DNA of 64,000 nt from Membranipora membranacea. Its lineage: Eukaryota; Bryozoa; Gymnolaemata; Cheilostomatida; Membraniporidae. The notes under the pieces were generated by a model. It had not been told where the DNA came from and did not search any database. It saw only the letters and a program-made list of their open reading frames with translations. This document shows, piece after piece, positions 11,150 through 24,135 of the stretch. Numbering within the stretch: position 1 is the stretch's first letter; each line of letters begins with the position of its first letter. Position numbers and translations under genes: made by a program. Where the stretch lies: positions 19,344,001-19,408,000 of the forward strand of contig OU612072.1 in the NCBI GenBank assembly GCA_914767715.1, in the 5' to 3' direction.

Positions 11150-14100
11150 CAGCATGAAATTGGCTGCGTTATAGAGTAGGTTAGAAGGAAATCTATTTTT
11201 TAAACTGGCCGTAAAAAAACCAAGGGTCCCCCTCTGATACTTTTTTAAATTTTAAATTCGTTCTAATTCCTGTTCTATGTATCGTAGGATCTTGATATTC
11301 GGGATTTTGAATGAGGCCAATGAGGCCATCAGCTGGTCAGAGGTTGAAAGATTTCCGATTGCTATTTCAAATTTGAGCCTGCCGTATGGCATGTTTTTTT
11401 ATGACAAAAGTGGCCCTTTTTTAAAACGTTGTTGGCGCCAAACTAAGAGGAGCAGTCCCGAACGGGTTTCAGTTTCAAAGTTAGCATGAAATTGGCTGCG
11501 TTATAGAGTAGGTTAGAAGGAAATCTATTTTTTAAACTGGCCGTAAAAAAAACCAAGGGTCCCCCTCTGATACTTTTTTAAATTTTAAATTCGTTCTAAT
11601 TCCTGTTCTATGTATCGTAAGATCTTGATATTCGGGATTTTGAATGAGGCCAATGAGGCCATCAGCTGGTCAGAGTTTGAAAGAATTCCGATGGCTATTT
11701 CAAATTCGAGCCTGCCGTTTGGCATGTTTTTTTATGACAAAAGTGGCCCACGTTGAAAACGTTGCTGACGCCAAACTAAGAGGCGCAGTCCCAAACGGGT
11801 TTCAGTTTCAAAGTCAGCATGAAATTGCCTACGTTATAGAGTAGGTTAGAAGGAAATCTATTTTTTAAACTGGCCGTAAAAAAAACCAAGGGTCCCCCTC
11901 TGATACTTTTTTAAATTTTAAATTCGTTCTAATTCCTGTTCTATGTATCGTAGGATCTTGATATTCGGGATTTTGAATGAGGCCAATGAGGCCATCAGCT
12001 GGTCAGAGTTTGAAAGAATTCCGATGGCTATTTTAAATTTGAGCCTGCTGCTTGGCATGTTTTTTTATGACAAAAGTCGCCCTCGTAAAAAACGTTGCTG
12101 ACGCCAAACTAAGAGGAGCAGTCCCAAACGGGTTTCAGTTTCAAAGTCAGCATGAAATTGCCTACGTTATAGAGTAGGTTAGAAGGAAATCTATTTTTTA
12201 AACTGGCCGTAAGAAAAACCAATGGTCCCCCCTTTGTTACTTTTTTCAATTTTACACTCGCTCTAATTCCTGTTCTATTTATTGTAGGATCATGATATTC
12301 GGGATTTAGAATGAGGCCAATGAGGCCATCAGCTGGTCAGAGTTTGAAAGAATTCCGATGGCTATTTAAAACTTGAGCCTGCTGTTTGGCATGTTTTTTT
12401 ATGACAAAAGTAGCACTCGTTAAAAACATTGCTGACGCCAAACTAAGAGGAGCAGTCCCGAACGGGTTTCAGTTTTATAGTCAGCATGAAATTGCCTACG
12501 TTATAGAGTAGGTTAGAAGGAAATCTATTTTTTAATCTGGTCGTAAAAAAAACCAAGGGTCCCCCCTTTGTTACTTTTTTTAATTTTAAACTCGCTCTAA
12601 TTCCTGTTCTATTAATCGTAGGATCTTGATATTCGGGATTTAGAATGAGGCCAATGAGGCCATCAGCTGGTCAGAGTTTGAAAGAATTCCGATGGCTATT
12701 CAAAACTTGAGCCTGCTGTTTGGCATGTTTTTTTATGACAAAAGTAGCACTCGTTAAAAACATTGCTGACGCCAAACTAAGAGGAGCAGTCCCAAACGGG
12801 TTTCAGATTTAAAGTCAGCATGAAATTGCCTACGTTATAGAATAGGTTAGAAGGAAATCTATTTTTTAATCTGGTCGTAAAAAAAACCAAGGGTCCCCCC
12901 TTTGTTACTTTTTTTAATTTTAAACTCGCTCTAATTCCTGTTCTATTTATCGTAGGATCTTGATATTCGGGATTTAGGATGAGGCCAATGAGGCCATCAG
13001 CTGGTGAGAGTTTGAAAGAATTCAGATGGCTATTTCAAATTTGAGCCTGCCGTATGGCATGTTTTTTTATGACAAAAGTGGCCCTCGTTAAAAACGTTGT
13101 TGGCGCCAAACTAAGAGGACCAGTCCCGAACGGGTTTCAGTTTCAAAGTCAGCATGAAATTGGCTGCGTTATAGAGTAGGTTAGAAGGAAATCTATTTTT
13201 TAAACTGGCCGTAAAAAAAACCAAGGGTCCCCCCTCTGTTACTTTTTTAAATTTTAAACTCGCTCTAATTCCTGTTCTATTTATCGTAGGATCTTGATAT
13301 TCGGGATTTAGAATGAGGCCAATGAGGCCATCAGCTGGTGAGAGTTTGAAAGAATTCCGATGGCTATTTCAAATTTGAGCCTGCCGTATGGCATGTTTTT
13401 TTATGACAAAAGTGGCCCTCGTTAAAAACGTTGTTGAAGCCAAACTAAGAGGAGCAGTCCCGAACGGGTTTCAGTTTCAGTGTCAGCATGAAATTGCCCA
13501 CGTTATAGAGTAGGTTAGAAGGAAATGTATTTTTTAAACTGGCCGTAAAAAAAACCAAGGGTCCCCCCTCTGTTACTTATTTAAATTTTAAACTCGCTCT
13601 AATTCCTGTTCTATTTATCGTAGGATCTTGATATTCGGGATTTTGAATGAGGCCAATGAGGCCATCAGCTGCTCCCGAGTTTTAAAGAATTCCGATGGCT
13701 ATTTCAAATTTGAGCCTGCCGTATGGCATGTTTTTTTATGACAAAAGTGGCCCTCGTTAAAAACGTTGTTGGCGCCAAACTAAGAGGACCAGTCCCGAAC
13801 GGGTTTCAGTTTCAAAGTCAGCATGAAATTGGCTGCGTTATAGAGTAGGTTAGAAGGAAATCTATTTTTTAAACTGGCCGTAAAAAAAACCAAGGGTCCC
13901 CCTCTGATACTTTTTTAAATTTTAAATTCGTTCTAATTCCTGTTCTATGTATCGTAGGATCTTGATATTCGGGATTTTGAATGAAGCCAATGATGCCATC
14001 AGCTGGTCAGAGTTTGAAAGAATTCCGATGGCTATTTAAAACTTGAGCTTGCTGTTTGGCATGTTTTTTTATGACAAAAGTAGCACTCGTTTAAAACATT

Positions 14101-14233
14101 GCTGACGCCAAGCTAAGAGGAGCAGTCCCGAACGGGTTTCAGTTTTAAAGTCAGCATGAAATTGCCTACGTTATAGAGTAGGTTAGAAGGAAATCTATTT
14201 TTTAATCTGGTCGTAAAAAAAACCAAGGGTCCC
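11150..14233 (+). repeat. Higher-order block, copy 2 of the 8.7-kb-spaced pair
   Basis: Partner of 2460-5880, one monomer shorter. The match ends where this copy reads GTCCCCCGTTTG (14229) and the other GTCCCCCCTTTG. Confidence 0.83.
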
Positions 14234-15239
14234 CCGTTTGTTACTTTTTTTAATTTTAAACTCGCTCTAATTCCTGTTCTATTTATCGTAGGATCTTGAT
14301 ATTCAGGATTTAGAATGAGGCCAATGAGGCCATCAGCTGGTGAGAGTTTGAAAGAATTCCGATGGCTATTTCAAATTTGAGCCTGCCGTATGGCATGTTT
14401 TTTTATGACAAAAGTGGCCCTCGTTAAAAACGTTGTTGGCGCCAAACTAAGAGGACCAGTCCCGAACGGGTTTCAGTTTCAAAGTAAGCATGAAATTGGC
14501 TGCGTTATAGAGTAGGTAAGAAGGAAATCTATTTTTTAAACTGGCCGTAAAAAAAACCAAGGGTCCCCCCTCTGATACTTTTTTAAATTTTAAATTCGTT
14601 CTAATTCCTGTTCTATGTATCGTAGGATCTTGATATTCGGGATTTTGAATGAGGCCAATGAGGCCATCAGCTGGTCAGAGTTTGAAAGAATTCCGATGGC
14701 TATTTTAAATTTGAGCCTGCCGCTTGGCATGTTTTTTTATGACAAAAGTGGCCCTCGTAAAAAACGTTGCTGACGCCAAACTAAGAGGAGCAGTCCCAAA
14801 CGGGTTTCAGTTTCAAAGTCAGCATGAAATTGCCTACGTTATAGAGTAGGTTAGAAGGAAATCTATTTTTAAACTGGCCGTAAAAAAAACCAATGGTCCC
14901 CCCTTTGTTACTTTTTTTAATTTTACACTCGCTCTAATTCCTGTTCTATTTATCGTAGGATCTTCATATTCGGGATTTAGAATGAGGCCAATGAGGCCAT
15001 CAGCTGGTCAGAGTTTGAAAGAATTCCGATGGCTATTCAAAACTTGAGCCTGCCGTATGGCATGTTTTTTTATGACAAAAGTGGCCCTCGTTAAAAACGT
15101 TGTTGGCGCCAAACTAAGAGGACCAGTCCCGAACGGGTTTCAGTTTCAAAGTCAGCATGAAATTGCCTACGTTATAGAGTACGTTAGAAGGAAATCTATT
15201 TTTTAATCTGGTCGTAAAAAAAACCAAGGGTCCCCCCTC

Positions 15240-17990
15240 TGATACTTTTTTAAAATATTTTAAATTCGTTCTAATTCCTGTTCTATGTATCGTAGGATCT
15301 TGATATTCGGGATTTTGAATGAGGCCAATGAGGCCATCAGCTGGTCAGAGTTTGAAAGAATTCCGATGGCTATTTCAATTTCGAGCCTGCCGTTTGGCAT
15401 GTTTTTTTATGACAAAAGTGGCCCTCGTTGAAAACGTTGCTGACGCCAAACTAAGAGGCGCAGTCCCAAACGGGTTTCAGTTTCAAAGTCAGCATGAAAT
15501 TGCCTACGTTATAGAGTACGTTAGAAGGAAATCTATTTTTTAATCTGGTCGTAAAAAAAACCAAGGGTCCCCCCTTTGTTACTTTTTTTAATTTTAAACT
15601 CGCTCTAATTCCTGTTCTATTTATCGTAGGATCTTGATATTCGGGATTTAGAATGAGGCCAATGAGGCCATCAGCTGGTGAGAGTTTGAAAGAATTCCGA
15701 TGGCTATTCAAAACTTGAGCCTGCTGTTTGGCATGTTTTTTTATGACAAAAGTAGCACTCGTTAAAAACATTGCTGACGCCAAACTAAGAGGAGCAGTCC
15801 CGAATGGGTTTCAGATTTAAAGTCAGCATGAAATTGGCTGCGTTATAAAGTAGGTTAGAAGGAAATCTATTTTTTAAATTGGCCGTAAAAAAAACCAAGG
15901 GTCCCCCCTCTGATACTTTTTTAAAATATTTTAAATTTGTTCTAATTCCTGTTCTATGTATCGTAGGATCTTGATATTCGGGATTTTGAATGAGGCCAAT
16001 GAGGCCATCAGCTGGTCAGAGTTTGAAAGAATTCCGATGGCTATTTCAAATTCGAGCCTGCCGTTTGGCATGTTTTTTTATGACAAAAGTGGCCCTCGTT
16101 GAAAACGTTGCTGACGCCAAACTAAGAGGCGCAGTCCCAAACGGGTTTCAGTTTCAAAGTCAGCATGAAATTGCCTACGTTATAGAGTACGTTAGAAGGA
16201 AATCTATTTTTTAATCTGGTCGTAAAAAAAACCAAGGGTCCCCCCTTTGTTACTTTTTTTAATTTTAAACTCGCTCTAATTCCTGTTCTATTTATCGTAG
16301 GATCTTGATATTCGGGATTTAGAATGAGGCCAATGAGGCCATCAGCTGGTGAGAGTTTGAAAGAATTCCGATGGCTATTCAAAACTTGAGCCTGCTGTTT
16401 GGCATGTTTTTTTATGACAAAAGTAGCACTCGTTAAAAACATTGCTGACGCCAAACTAAGAGGAGCAGTCCCGAATGGGTTTCAGATTTAAAGTCAGCAT
16501 GAAATTGCCTACGTTATAGAATAGGTTAGAAGGAAATCTATTTTTTAATCTGGCCGTAAAAAAAACCAAGGGTCCCCCCTTTGTTACTTTTTTTAATTTT
16601 AAACTCGCTCTAATTCCTGTTCTATTTATCGTAGGATCTTGATATTCGGGATTTAGGATGACGCCAATGAGGCCATCAGCTGGTGAGAGTTTGAAAGAAT
16701 TTTGATGGCTATTTCAAATTTGAGCCTGCCGTATGGCATGTTTTTTTATGACAAAAGTGGCCCTCGTTAAAAACGTTGTTGGCGCCAAACTAAGAGGACC
16801 AGTCCCGAACGGGTTTCAGTTTCAAAGTCAGCATGAAATTGGCTGCGTTATAGAGTAGGTTAGAAGGAAATCTATTTTTTAAACTGGCCGTAAAAAAAAC
16901 CAAGGGTCCCCCCTCTGATACTTTTTTAAAATATTTTAAATTCGTTCTAATTCCTGTTCTATGTATCGTAGGATCTTGATATTCGGGATTTTGAATGAGG
17001 CCAATGAGGCCATCAGCTGGTCAGAGTTTGAAAGAATTCTGATGGCTATTTCAAATTCGAGCCTGCCGTTTGGCATGTTTTTTTATGACAAAAGTGGCCC
17101 TCGTTGAAAACGTTGCTGACGCCAAACTAAGAGGCGCAGTCCCAAACGGGTTTCAGTTTCAAAGTCAGCATGAAATTGCCTACGTTATAGAGTACGTTAG
17201 AAGGAAATCTATTTTTTAATCTGGTCGTAAAAAAAACCAAGGGTCCCCCCTTTGTTACTTTTTTTAATTTTAAACTCGCTCTAATTCCTGTTTTATTTAT
17301 CGTAGGATCTTGATATTCGGGATTTAGAATGAGGCCAATGAGGCCATCAGCTGGTGAGAGTTTGAAAGAATTCCGATGGCTATTCAAAACTTGAGCCTGC
17401 TGTTTGGCATGTTTTTTTATGACAAAAGTAGCACTCGTTAAAAACATTGCTGACGCCAAACTAAGAGGAGCAGTCCCGAATGGGTTTCAGATTTAAAGTC
17501 AGCATGAAATTGCCTACGTAATAGAATAGGTTAGAAGGAAATCTATTTTTTAATCTGGTCGTAAAAAAAACCAAGGGTCCCCCCTTTGTTACTTTTTTTA
17601 ATTTTAAACTCGCTCTAATTCCTGTTCTATTTATCGTAGGATCTTGATATTCGGGATTTAGGATGAGGCCAATGAGGCCATCAGCTGGTGAGAGTTTGAA
17701 AGAATTCTGATGGCTATTTCAAATTTGAGCCTGCCGTATGGCATGTTTTTTTATGACAAAAGTGGCCCTCGTTAAAAACGTTGTTGGCGCCAAACTAAGA
17801 GGACCAGTCCCGAACGGGTTTCAGTTTCAAAGTCAGCATGAAATTGGCTGCGTTATAGAGTAGGTTAGAAGGAAATCTATTTTTTAAACTGGCCGTAAAA
17901 AAAACCAAGGGTCCCCCCTCTGATACTTTTTTAAAATATTTTAAATTCGTTCTAATTCCTGTTCTATGTATCGTAGGATCTTGATATTCG
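15240..17990 (+). repeat. 2-mer and 3-mer higher-order repeat zone
   Basis: The pair formed by the expanded-AT end plus type C monomer and its following type B monomer occurs at 15319, 15990 and about 16996 (anchor GAATGAGGCC). The spacing is 671 bp (two monomers) then about 1005 bp (three monomers). The 3-mer continues at 18000 and in modified form at 19005. GGATTTAGGATGA lies at about 16651, 17656 and 18661, again 1005 bp apart. The zone leads directly into the 19-mer units. Confidence 0.83.
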
Positions 17991-20385
17991 GGATTTTGAA
18001 TGAGGCCAATGAGGCCATCAGCTGGTCAGAGTTTGAAAGAATTCCGATGGCTATTTCAAATTCGAGCCTGCCGTTTGGCATGTTTTTTTATGACAAAAGT
18101 GGCCCTCGTAAAAAACGTTGCTGACGCCAAACTAAGAGGAGCAGTCCCAAACGGGTTTCAGTTTCAAAGTCAGCATGAAATTGCCTACGTTATAGAGTAG
18201 GTTAGAAGGAAATCTATTTTTTAAACTGGCCGTAAAAAAAACCAATGGTCCCCCATTTGTTACTTTTTTTAATTTTACACTCGCTCTAATTCCTGTTCTA
18301 TTTATTGTAGGATCTTGATATTCGGGATTTAGAATGAGGCCAATGAGGCCATCAGCTGGTCAGAGTTTGAAAGAATTCCGACGGCTATTCAAAACTTGAG
18401 CCTGCTGTTTGGCATGTTTTTTTATGACAAAAGTAGCACTCGTTAAAAACATTGCTGACGCCAAACTAAGAGGAGCAGTCCCGAATGGGTTTCAGATTTA
18501 AAGTCAGCATGAAATTGCCTACGTTATAGAATAGGTTAGAAGGAAATCTATTTTTTAATCTGGTCGTAAAAAAAACCAAGGGTCCCCCCTTTGTTACTTT
18601 TTTTAATTTTAAACTCGCTCTAATTCCTGTTCTATTTATCGTAGGATCTTGATATTCGGGATTTAGGATGAGGCCAATGAGGCCATCAGCTGGTGAGAGT
18701 TTGAAAGAATTCCGATGACTATTTCAAATTTGAGCCTGCCGTATGGCATGTTTTTTTATGACAAAAGTGGCCCTCGTTAAAAACGTTGTTGGCGCCAAAC
18801 TAAGAGGACCAGTCCCGAACGGGTTTCAGTTTCAAAGTCAGCATGAAATTGCCTACGTTATAGAGTAGGTTAGAAGGAAATCTATTTTTTAAACTGGCCG
18901 TAAAAAAAACCAAGGGTCCCCCCTCTGATACTTTTTTAAAATATTTTAAATTCGTTCTAATTCCTGTTCTATGTATCGTAGGATCCTGATATTCGGGATT
19001 TTGAATGAGGCCATCAGCTGGTCAGAGTTTGAAAGAATTCCGATGGCTATTTCAAATTCGAGCCTGCCGTTTGGCATGTTTTTTTATGACAAAAGTGGCC
19101 CTCGTTGAAAACGTTGCTGACGCCAAAGTAAGAGGCGCAGTCCCAAACGGGTTTCAGTTTCAAAGTCAGCATGAAATTGCCTACGTTATAGAGTACGTTA
19201 GAAGGAAATCTATTTTTTAATCTGGTCGTAAAACAAACCAAGGGTCCCCCCTTTGTTACTTTTTTTAATTTTAAACTCGCTCTAATTCCTGTTCTATTTA
19301 TCGTAGGATCTTGATATTCGGGATTTAGAATGAGACCAATGAGGCCACCAGCTGGTGAGAGTTTGAAAGAATTCCGATGGCTATTTCAAATTTGAGCCTG
19401 CCGTATGGCATGTTTTTTTATGACAAAAGTGGCCCTCGTTAAAAACGTTGTTGACGCCAAACTAAGAGGAGCAGTCCCGAACGGGTTTCAGTTTCAAAGT
19501 CAGCATGAAATTGCCTACGTTATAGAGTAGGTTAGAAGGAAATCTATTTTTTAAACTGGCCGTAAAAAAAACCAAGGGTCCCCCCTCTGTTACTTATTTA
19601 AATTTTAAACTCGCTCTAATTCCTGTTCTATTTATTGTAGGATCTTGATATTCGGGATTTTGAATGAGGCCAATGAGGCCATCTGCTGGTCCCGAGTTTT
19701 AAAGAATTCCAATGGCTATTTCAAATTTGAGCCTGCTGTATGGCATGTTTTTTTATGACAAAAGTGGCCCTCGTTAAAAACGTTGCTGACGTCAAACTAA
19801 GAGGGGCAGTCCCGAACGGGTTTCAGTTTCAAAGTCAGCATGAAATTGCCTACGTTATAGAGTAGGTTAGAAGGAAATCTATTTTTTAAACTGGCCGTAA
19901 AAAAAACCAAGGGTCCCCCCTTTGTTACTTTTTTTAATTTTAAACTCGCTCTAATTCCTGTTCTATTTATCGTAGGATCTTGATATTCGGGATTTAGAAT
20001 GAGGCCAATGAGGCCATCAGCTGGTCAGAGTTTGAGATAATTCTGATGGCTATTTAAAACTTGAGCCTGCTGTTTGGCATGTTTTTTTATGACAAAAGTA
20101 GCACTCGTTTAGAACATTGCTGACGCCAAACTAAGAGGAGCAGTCCCGAACGGGTTTCAGTTTTAAAGTCAGCATGAAGTTGCCTACGTTATAGAGTAGG
20201 TTAGAATGAAATCTATTTTTTTAATCTGGTTCTAAAAAAAACCAAGGGTCCCCCGTTTGTTACTTTTTTTAATTTTAAACTCGCTCTAATTCCTGTTCTA
20301 TTTATCGTAGGATCTTGATATTCGGGATTTAGAATGAGGCCAATGAGGCCATCAGCTGGTCAGAGTTTGAAAGAATTCCGATGGC

Positions 20386-20719
20386 TATTTAAAACTTAAG
20401 CCTGCTGTTTGGCATGTTTTTTTATGACAAAAGTGGCCCTCGTAAAAAACGTTGCTGACGCCAAACTAAGAGGAGCAGTCCCAAACGGGTTTCAGTTTCA
20501 AAGTCAGCATGAAATTGCCTACGTTATAGAGTAGGTTAGAAGGAAATCTATTTTTTAAACTGGCCGTAAAAAAAACCAATGGTCCCCCCTTTGTTACTTT
20601 TTTTAATTTTACACTCGCTCTAATTCCTGTTCTATTTATCGTAGGATCTTGATATTCGGGATTTAGAATGAGGCCAATGAGGCCATCAGCTGGTCAGAGT
20701 TTGAAAGAATTCCGATGGC
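20386..20719 (+). repeat. Chimeric monomer, type B start and type A/C-like body
   Basis: The first ~50 bp are type B-like (TTAAAACTTAAGCCTGCTGTTTGG). After ACAAAAG the sequence becomes GTGGCCCTCGTAAAAAACGTTGCTGACGCC with CCCAAACGGG, which belongs to another class. The switch point lies within the shared T7/ATGACAAAAG block. Copies recur near 26732 and 31069 as part of the 19-mer unit. An exchange or conversion inside the monomer is the simplest explanation. Confidence 0.75.
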
Positions 20720-21359
20720 TATTCAAAACTTGAGCCTGCTGTTTGGCATGTTTTTTTATGACAAAAGTAGCACTCGTTAAAAACATTGCTGACGCCAAAC
20801 CAAGAGGAGCAGTCCCGAACGGGTTTCAGATTTAAAGTCAGCATGAAATTGCCTACGTTATAGAATAGGTTAGAAGGAAATCTATTTTTTAATCTGGTCG
20901 TAAAAAAAACCAAGGGTCCCCCCTTTGTTACTTTTTTTAATTTTAAACTCGCTCTAATTCCTGTTCTATTTATCGTAGGATCTTGATATTCGGGATTAAG
21001 GATGAGGCCAATGAGGCCATCAGCTGGTGAGAGTTTGAAAGAATTCCGATGGCTATTTCAAATTTGAGCCTGCCGTATGGCATGTTTTTTTATGACAAAA
21101 GTGGCCCTCGTTAAAAACGTTGTTGGCGCCAAACTAAGAGGACCTGTCCCGAACGGGTTTCAGTTTCAAAGTCAGCATGAAATTGGCTGCGTTATAGAGT
21201 AGGTTAGAAGGAAATCTATTTTTTAAACTGGCCGTAAAAAAAACCAAGGGTCCCCCCTCTGATACTTTTTTAAATTTTAAATTCGTTCTAATTCCTGTTC
21301 TATGTATCGTAGGATCTTGATATTCGGGATTTTGAATGAGGCCAATGAGGCCATCAGCT

Positions 21360-22370
21360 GGTCAGAGTTTTAAAGAATTCCGATGGCTATTTCAAATTTG
21401 AGCCTGCCGTATGGCATGTTTTTTTATGACAAAAGTGGCCCTCGTTAAAAACGTTTTTGGCGCCAAACTAGGAGGACCAGTCCCAAACGGGTTTCAGTTT
21501 CAAAGTCAGCATGAAATTGCCTACGTTATAGAGTAGGTTAGAAGGAAATGTATTTTTTAAACTGGCCATAAAAAAAACCAAGGGTCCCCCCTCTGTTACT
21601 TATTTAAATTTTAAACTCGCTCTAATTCCTGTTCTATTTATCGTAGGATCTTGATATTCGGGATTTTGAATGAGGCCAATGAGGCCATCAGCTGGTCAGA
21701 GTTTTAAAGAATTCCGATGACTATTTCAAATTTGAGCCTGCCGTATGGCATGTTTTTTTATGACAAAAGTGGCCCTCGTTGAAAACGTTGCTGACGCCAA
21801 ACTAAGAGGCGCAGTCCCAAACGGGTTTCAGTTTCAAAGTCAGCATGAAATTGCCTACGTTATAGAGTAGGTTAGAAGGAAATGTATTTTTTAAACTGGC
21901 CATAAAAAAAACCAAGGGTCCCCCCTCTGTTACTTATTTAAATTTTAAACTCGCTCTAATTCCTGTTCTATTTATCGTAGGATCTTGATATTCGGGATTT
22001 TGAATGAGGCCAATGAGGCCATCAGCTGGTCAGAGTTTTAAAGAATTCCGATGACTATTTCAAATTTGAGCCTGCCGTATGGCATGTTTTTTTATGACAA
22101 AAGTGGCCCTCGTTAAAAACGTTTTTGGCGCCAAACTAAGAGGACCAGTCCCAAACGGGTTTCAGTTTCAAAGTCAGCATGAAATTGCCTACGTTATAGA
22201 GTAGGTTAGAAGGAAATGTATTTTTTAAACTGGCCATAAAAAAAACCAAGGGTCCCCCCTCTGTTACTTATTTAAATTTTAAACTCGCTCTAATTCCTGT
22301 TCTATTTATCGTAGGATCTTGATATTCGGGATTAAGGATGAGGCCAATGAGGCCATCAGCTGGTGAGAGT
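21360..22370 (+). repeat. Run of three near-identical monomers inside the 19-mer
   Basis: Three consecutive monomers end in AAACTGGCCATAAAAAAAACC and CTGTTACTTATTTAAATTTT, and two start with AATTCCGATGACTATTTC. They differ mainly by GTTTTTGGCGCC against GTTGAAAACGTTGCTGACG in the middle copy. This is a local monomer amplification that predates duplication of the 19-mer, because it is also present near 27710-28720 and 32050-33050. Confidence 0.82.
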
Positions 22371-24135
22371 TTGAAAGAATTCCGATGGCTATTTCAAATT
22401 TGAGCCTGCCGTATGGCATGTTTTTTTATGACAAAAGTGGCCCTCGTTAAAAACGTTGTTGGCGCCAAACTAAGAGGACCTGTCCCGAACGGGTTTCAGT
22501 TTCAAAGTCAGCATGAAATTGGCTGCGTTATAGAGTAGGTTAGAAGGAAATCTATTTTTTAAACTGGCCGTAAAAAAAACCAAGGGTCCCCCTCTGATAC
22601 TTTTTTAAATTTTAAATTCGTTCTAATTCCTGTTCTATGTATCGTAGGATCTTGATATTCGGGATTTTGAATGAGGCCAATGAGGCCATCAGCTGGTCAG
22701 ATTTTGAAAGAATTCCGATGGCTATTTAAAACTTGAGCCTGCTGTTTGGCATGTTTTTTTATGACAAAAGTAGCACTCGTTTAAAACATTGCTGACGCCA
22801 AACTAAGAGGAGCAGTCCCGAACGGGTTTCAGTTTTAAAGTCAGCATGAAATTGCCTACGTTATAGAGTAGGTTAGAAGGAAATCTATTTTTTAAACTGG
22901 CCGTAAAAAAAACCAAGGGTCCCCCCTCTGATACTTTTTTTAATTTTAAATTCGTTCTAATTCCTGTTCTATGTATGGTAGGATCTTGATATTCGGGATT
23001 TAGAATGAGGCCAATGAGGCCATCAGCTGGTCAGAGTTTGAAAGAATTCCGATGGCTATTTAAAACTTGAGCCTGCTGTTTGGCATGTTTTTTTATGACA
23101 AAAGTAGCACTCGTTAAAAACATTGCTGACGCCAAACTAAGAGGAGCAGTCCCGAACGGGTTTCAGTTTTAAAGTCAGCATGAAATTGCCTACGTTATAG
23201 AGTAGGTTAGAAGGGAATCTATTTTTTAATCTGGTCGTAAAAAAAACCAAGGGTCCCCCCTCCGTTACTTTTTTTAATTTTAAACTCGCTCTAATTCCTG
23301 TTCTATTTATTGTAGGATCTTGATATTCGGGATTTTGAATGAGGCCAATGAGGCCATCTGCTGGTCCCGAGTTTTAAAGAATTCCGATGGCTATTTCAAA
23401 TTTGAGCCTGCCGTATGGCATGTTTTTTTATGACAAAAGTGGCCGTCGTTAAAAACGTTGCTGACGTCAAACTAAGAGGGGCAGTCCCGAACGGGTTTCA
23501 GTTTCAAAGTCAGCATGAAATTGCCTACGTTATAGAGTAGGTTAGAAGGAAATCTATTTTTTAAACTGGCCGTAAAAAAAACCAAGTGTCCCCCCTTTGT
23601 TACTTTTTTTAATTTTAAACTCGCTCTAATTCCTGTTCTATTTATCGTAGGATCTTGATATTCGGGATTTAGAATGAGGCCAATGAGGCCATCAGCTGGT
23701 CAGAGTTTGAGATAATTCTGATGGCTATTTAAAACTTGAGCCTGCTGTTTGGCATGTTTTTTTATGACAAAAGTAGCACTCGTTTAGAACATTGCTGACG
23801 CCAAACTAAGAGGAGCAGTCCCGAACGGGTTTCAGTTTTAAAGTCAGCATGAAGTTGCCTACGTTATAGAGTAGGTTAGAATGAAATCTATTTTTTTAAT
23901 CTGGTTCTAAAAAAAACCAAGGGTCCCCCGTTTGTTACTTTTTTTAATTTTAAACTCGCTCTAATTCCTGTTCTATTTATCGTAGGATCTTGATATTCGT
24001 GATTTAGAATGAGGCCAATGAGGCCATCAGCTGGTCAGAGTTTTAAAGAATTCCGATGGCTATTTCAAATTTGAGCCTGCCGTATGGCATGTTTTTTTAT
24101 GACAAAAGTGGCCCTCGTTAAAAACGTTTTTGGCG

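Larger units (their letters stand above)
17790..24135 (+). repeat. 19-mer higher-order unit (6346 bp), copy 1
   Basis: Nineteen monomers are repeated 6346 bp downstream. Linked markers are GTCCCCCATTTG (about 18250), the 9-bp deletion (19003), AAAACAAACC (about 19230), GGAGATAATTCTG-like GTTTGAGATAATTC (about 20030), CCAAACCAAGAGG (about 20797), ATTAAGGATGAGG (about 20996), three successive GGCCATAAAAA monomers (21568, 21901, 22231), CAGATTTTGAAAG (22698), TGTATGGTAGG (about 22973) and AAGGGAATC (23211). In stretches compared line by line I noticed almost no differences between copies. Confidence 0.88.

Noticed and set aside
15451-15783. 110-codon minus-strand open frame, repeated at 16122 and 17127
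   Set aside because: It runs across two neighbouring monomers and overlaps the plus-strand frame. Monomer length is not a multiple of three, so no frame is kept along the array. Best read as a chance frame in repeat DNA.
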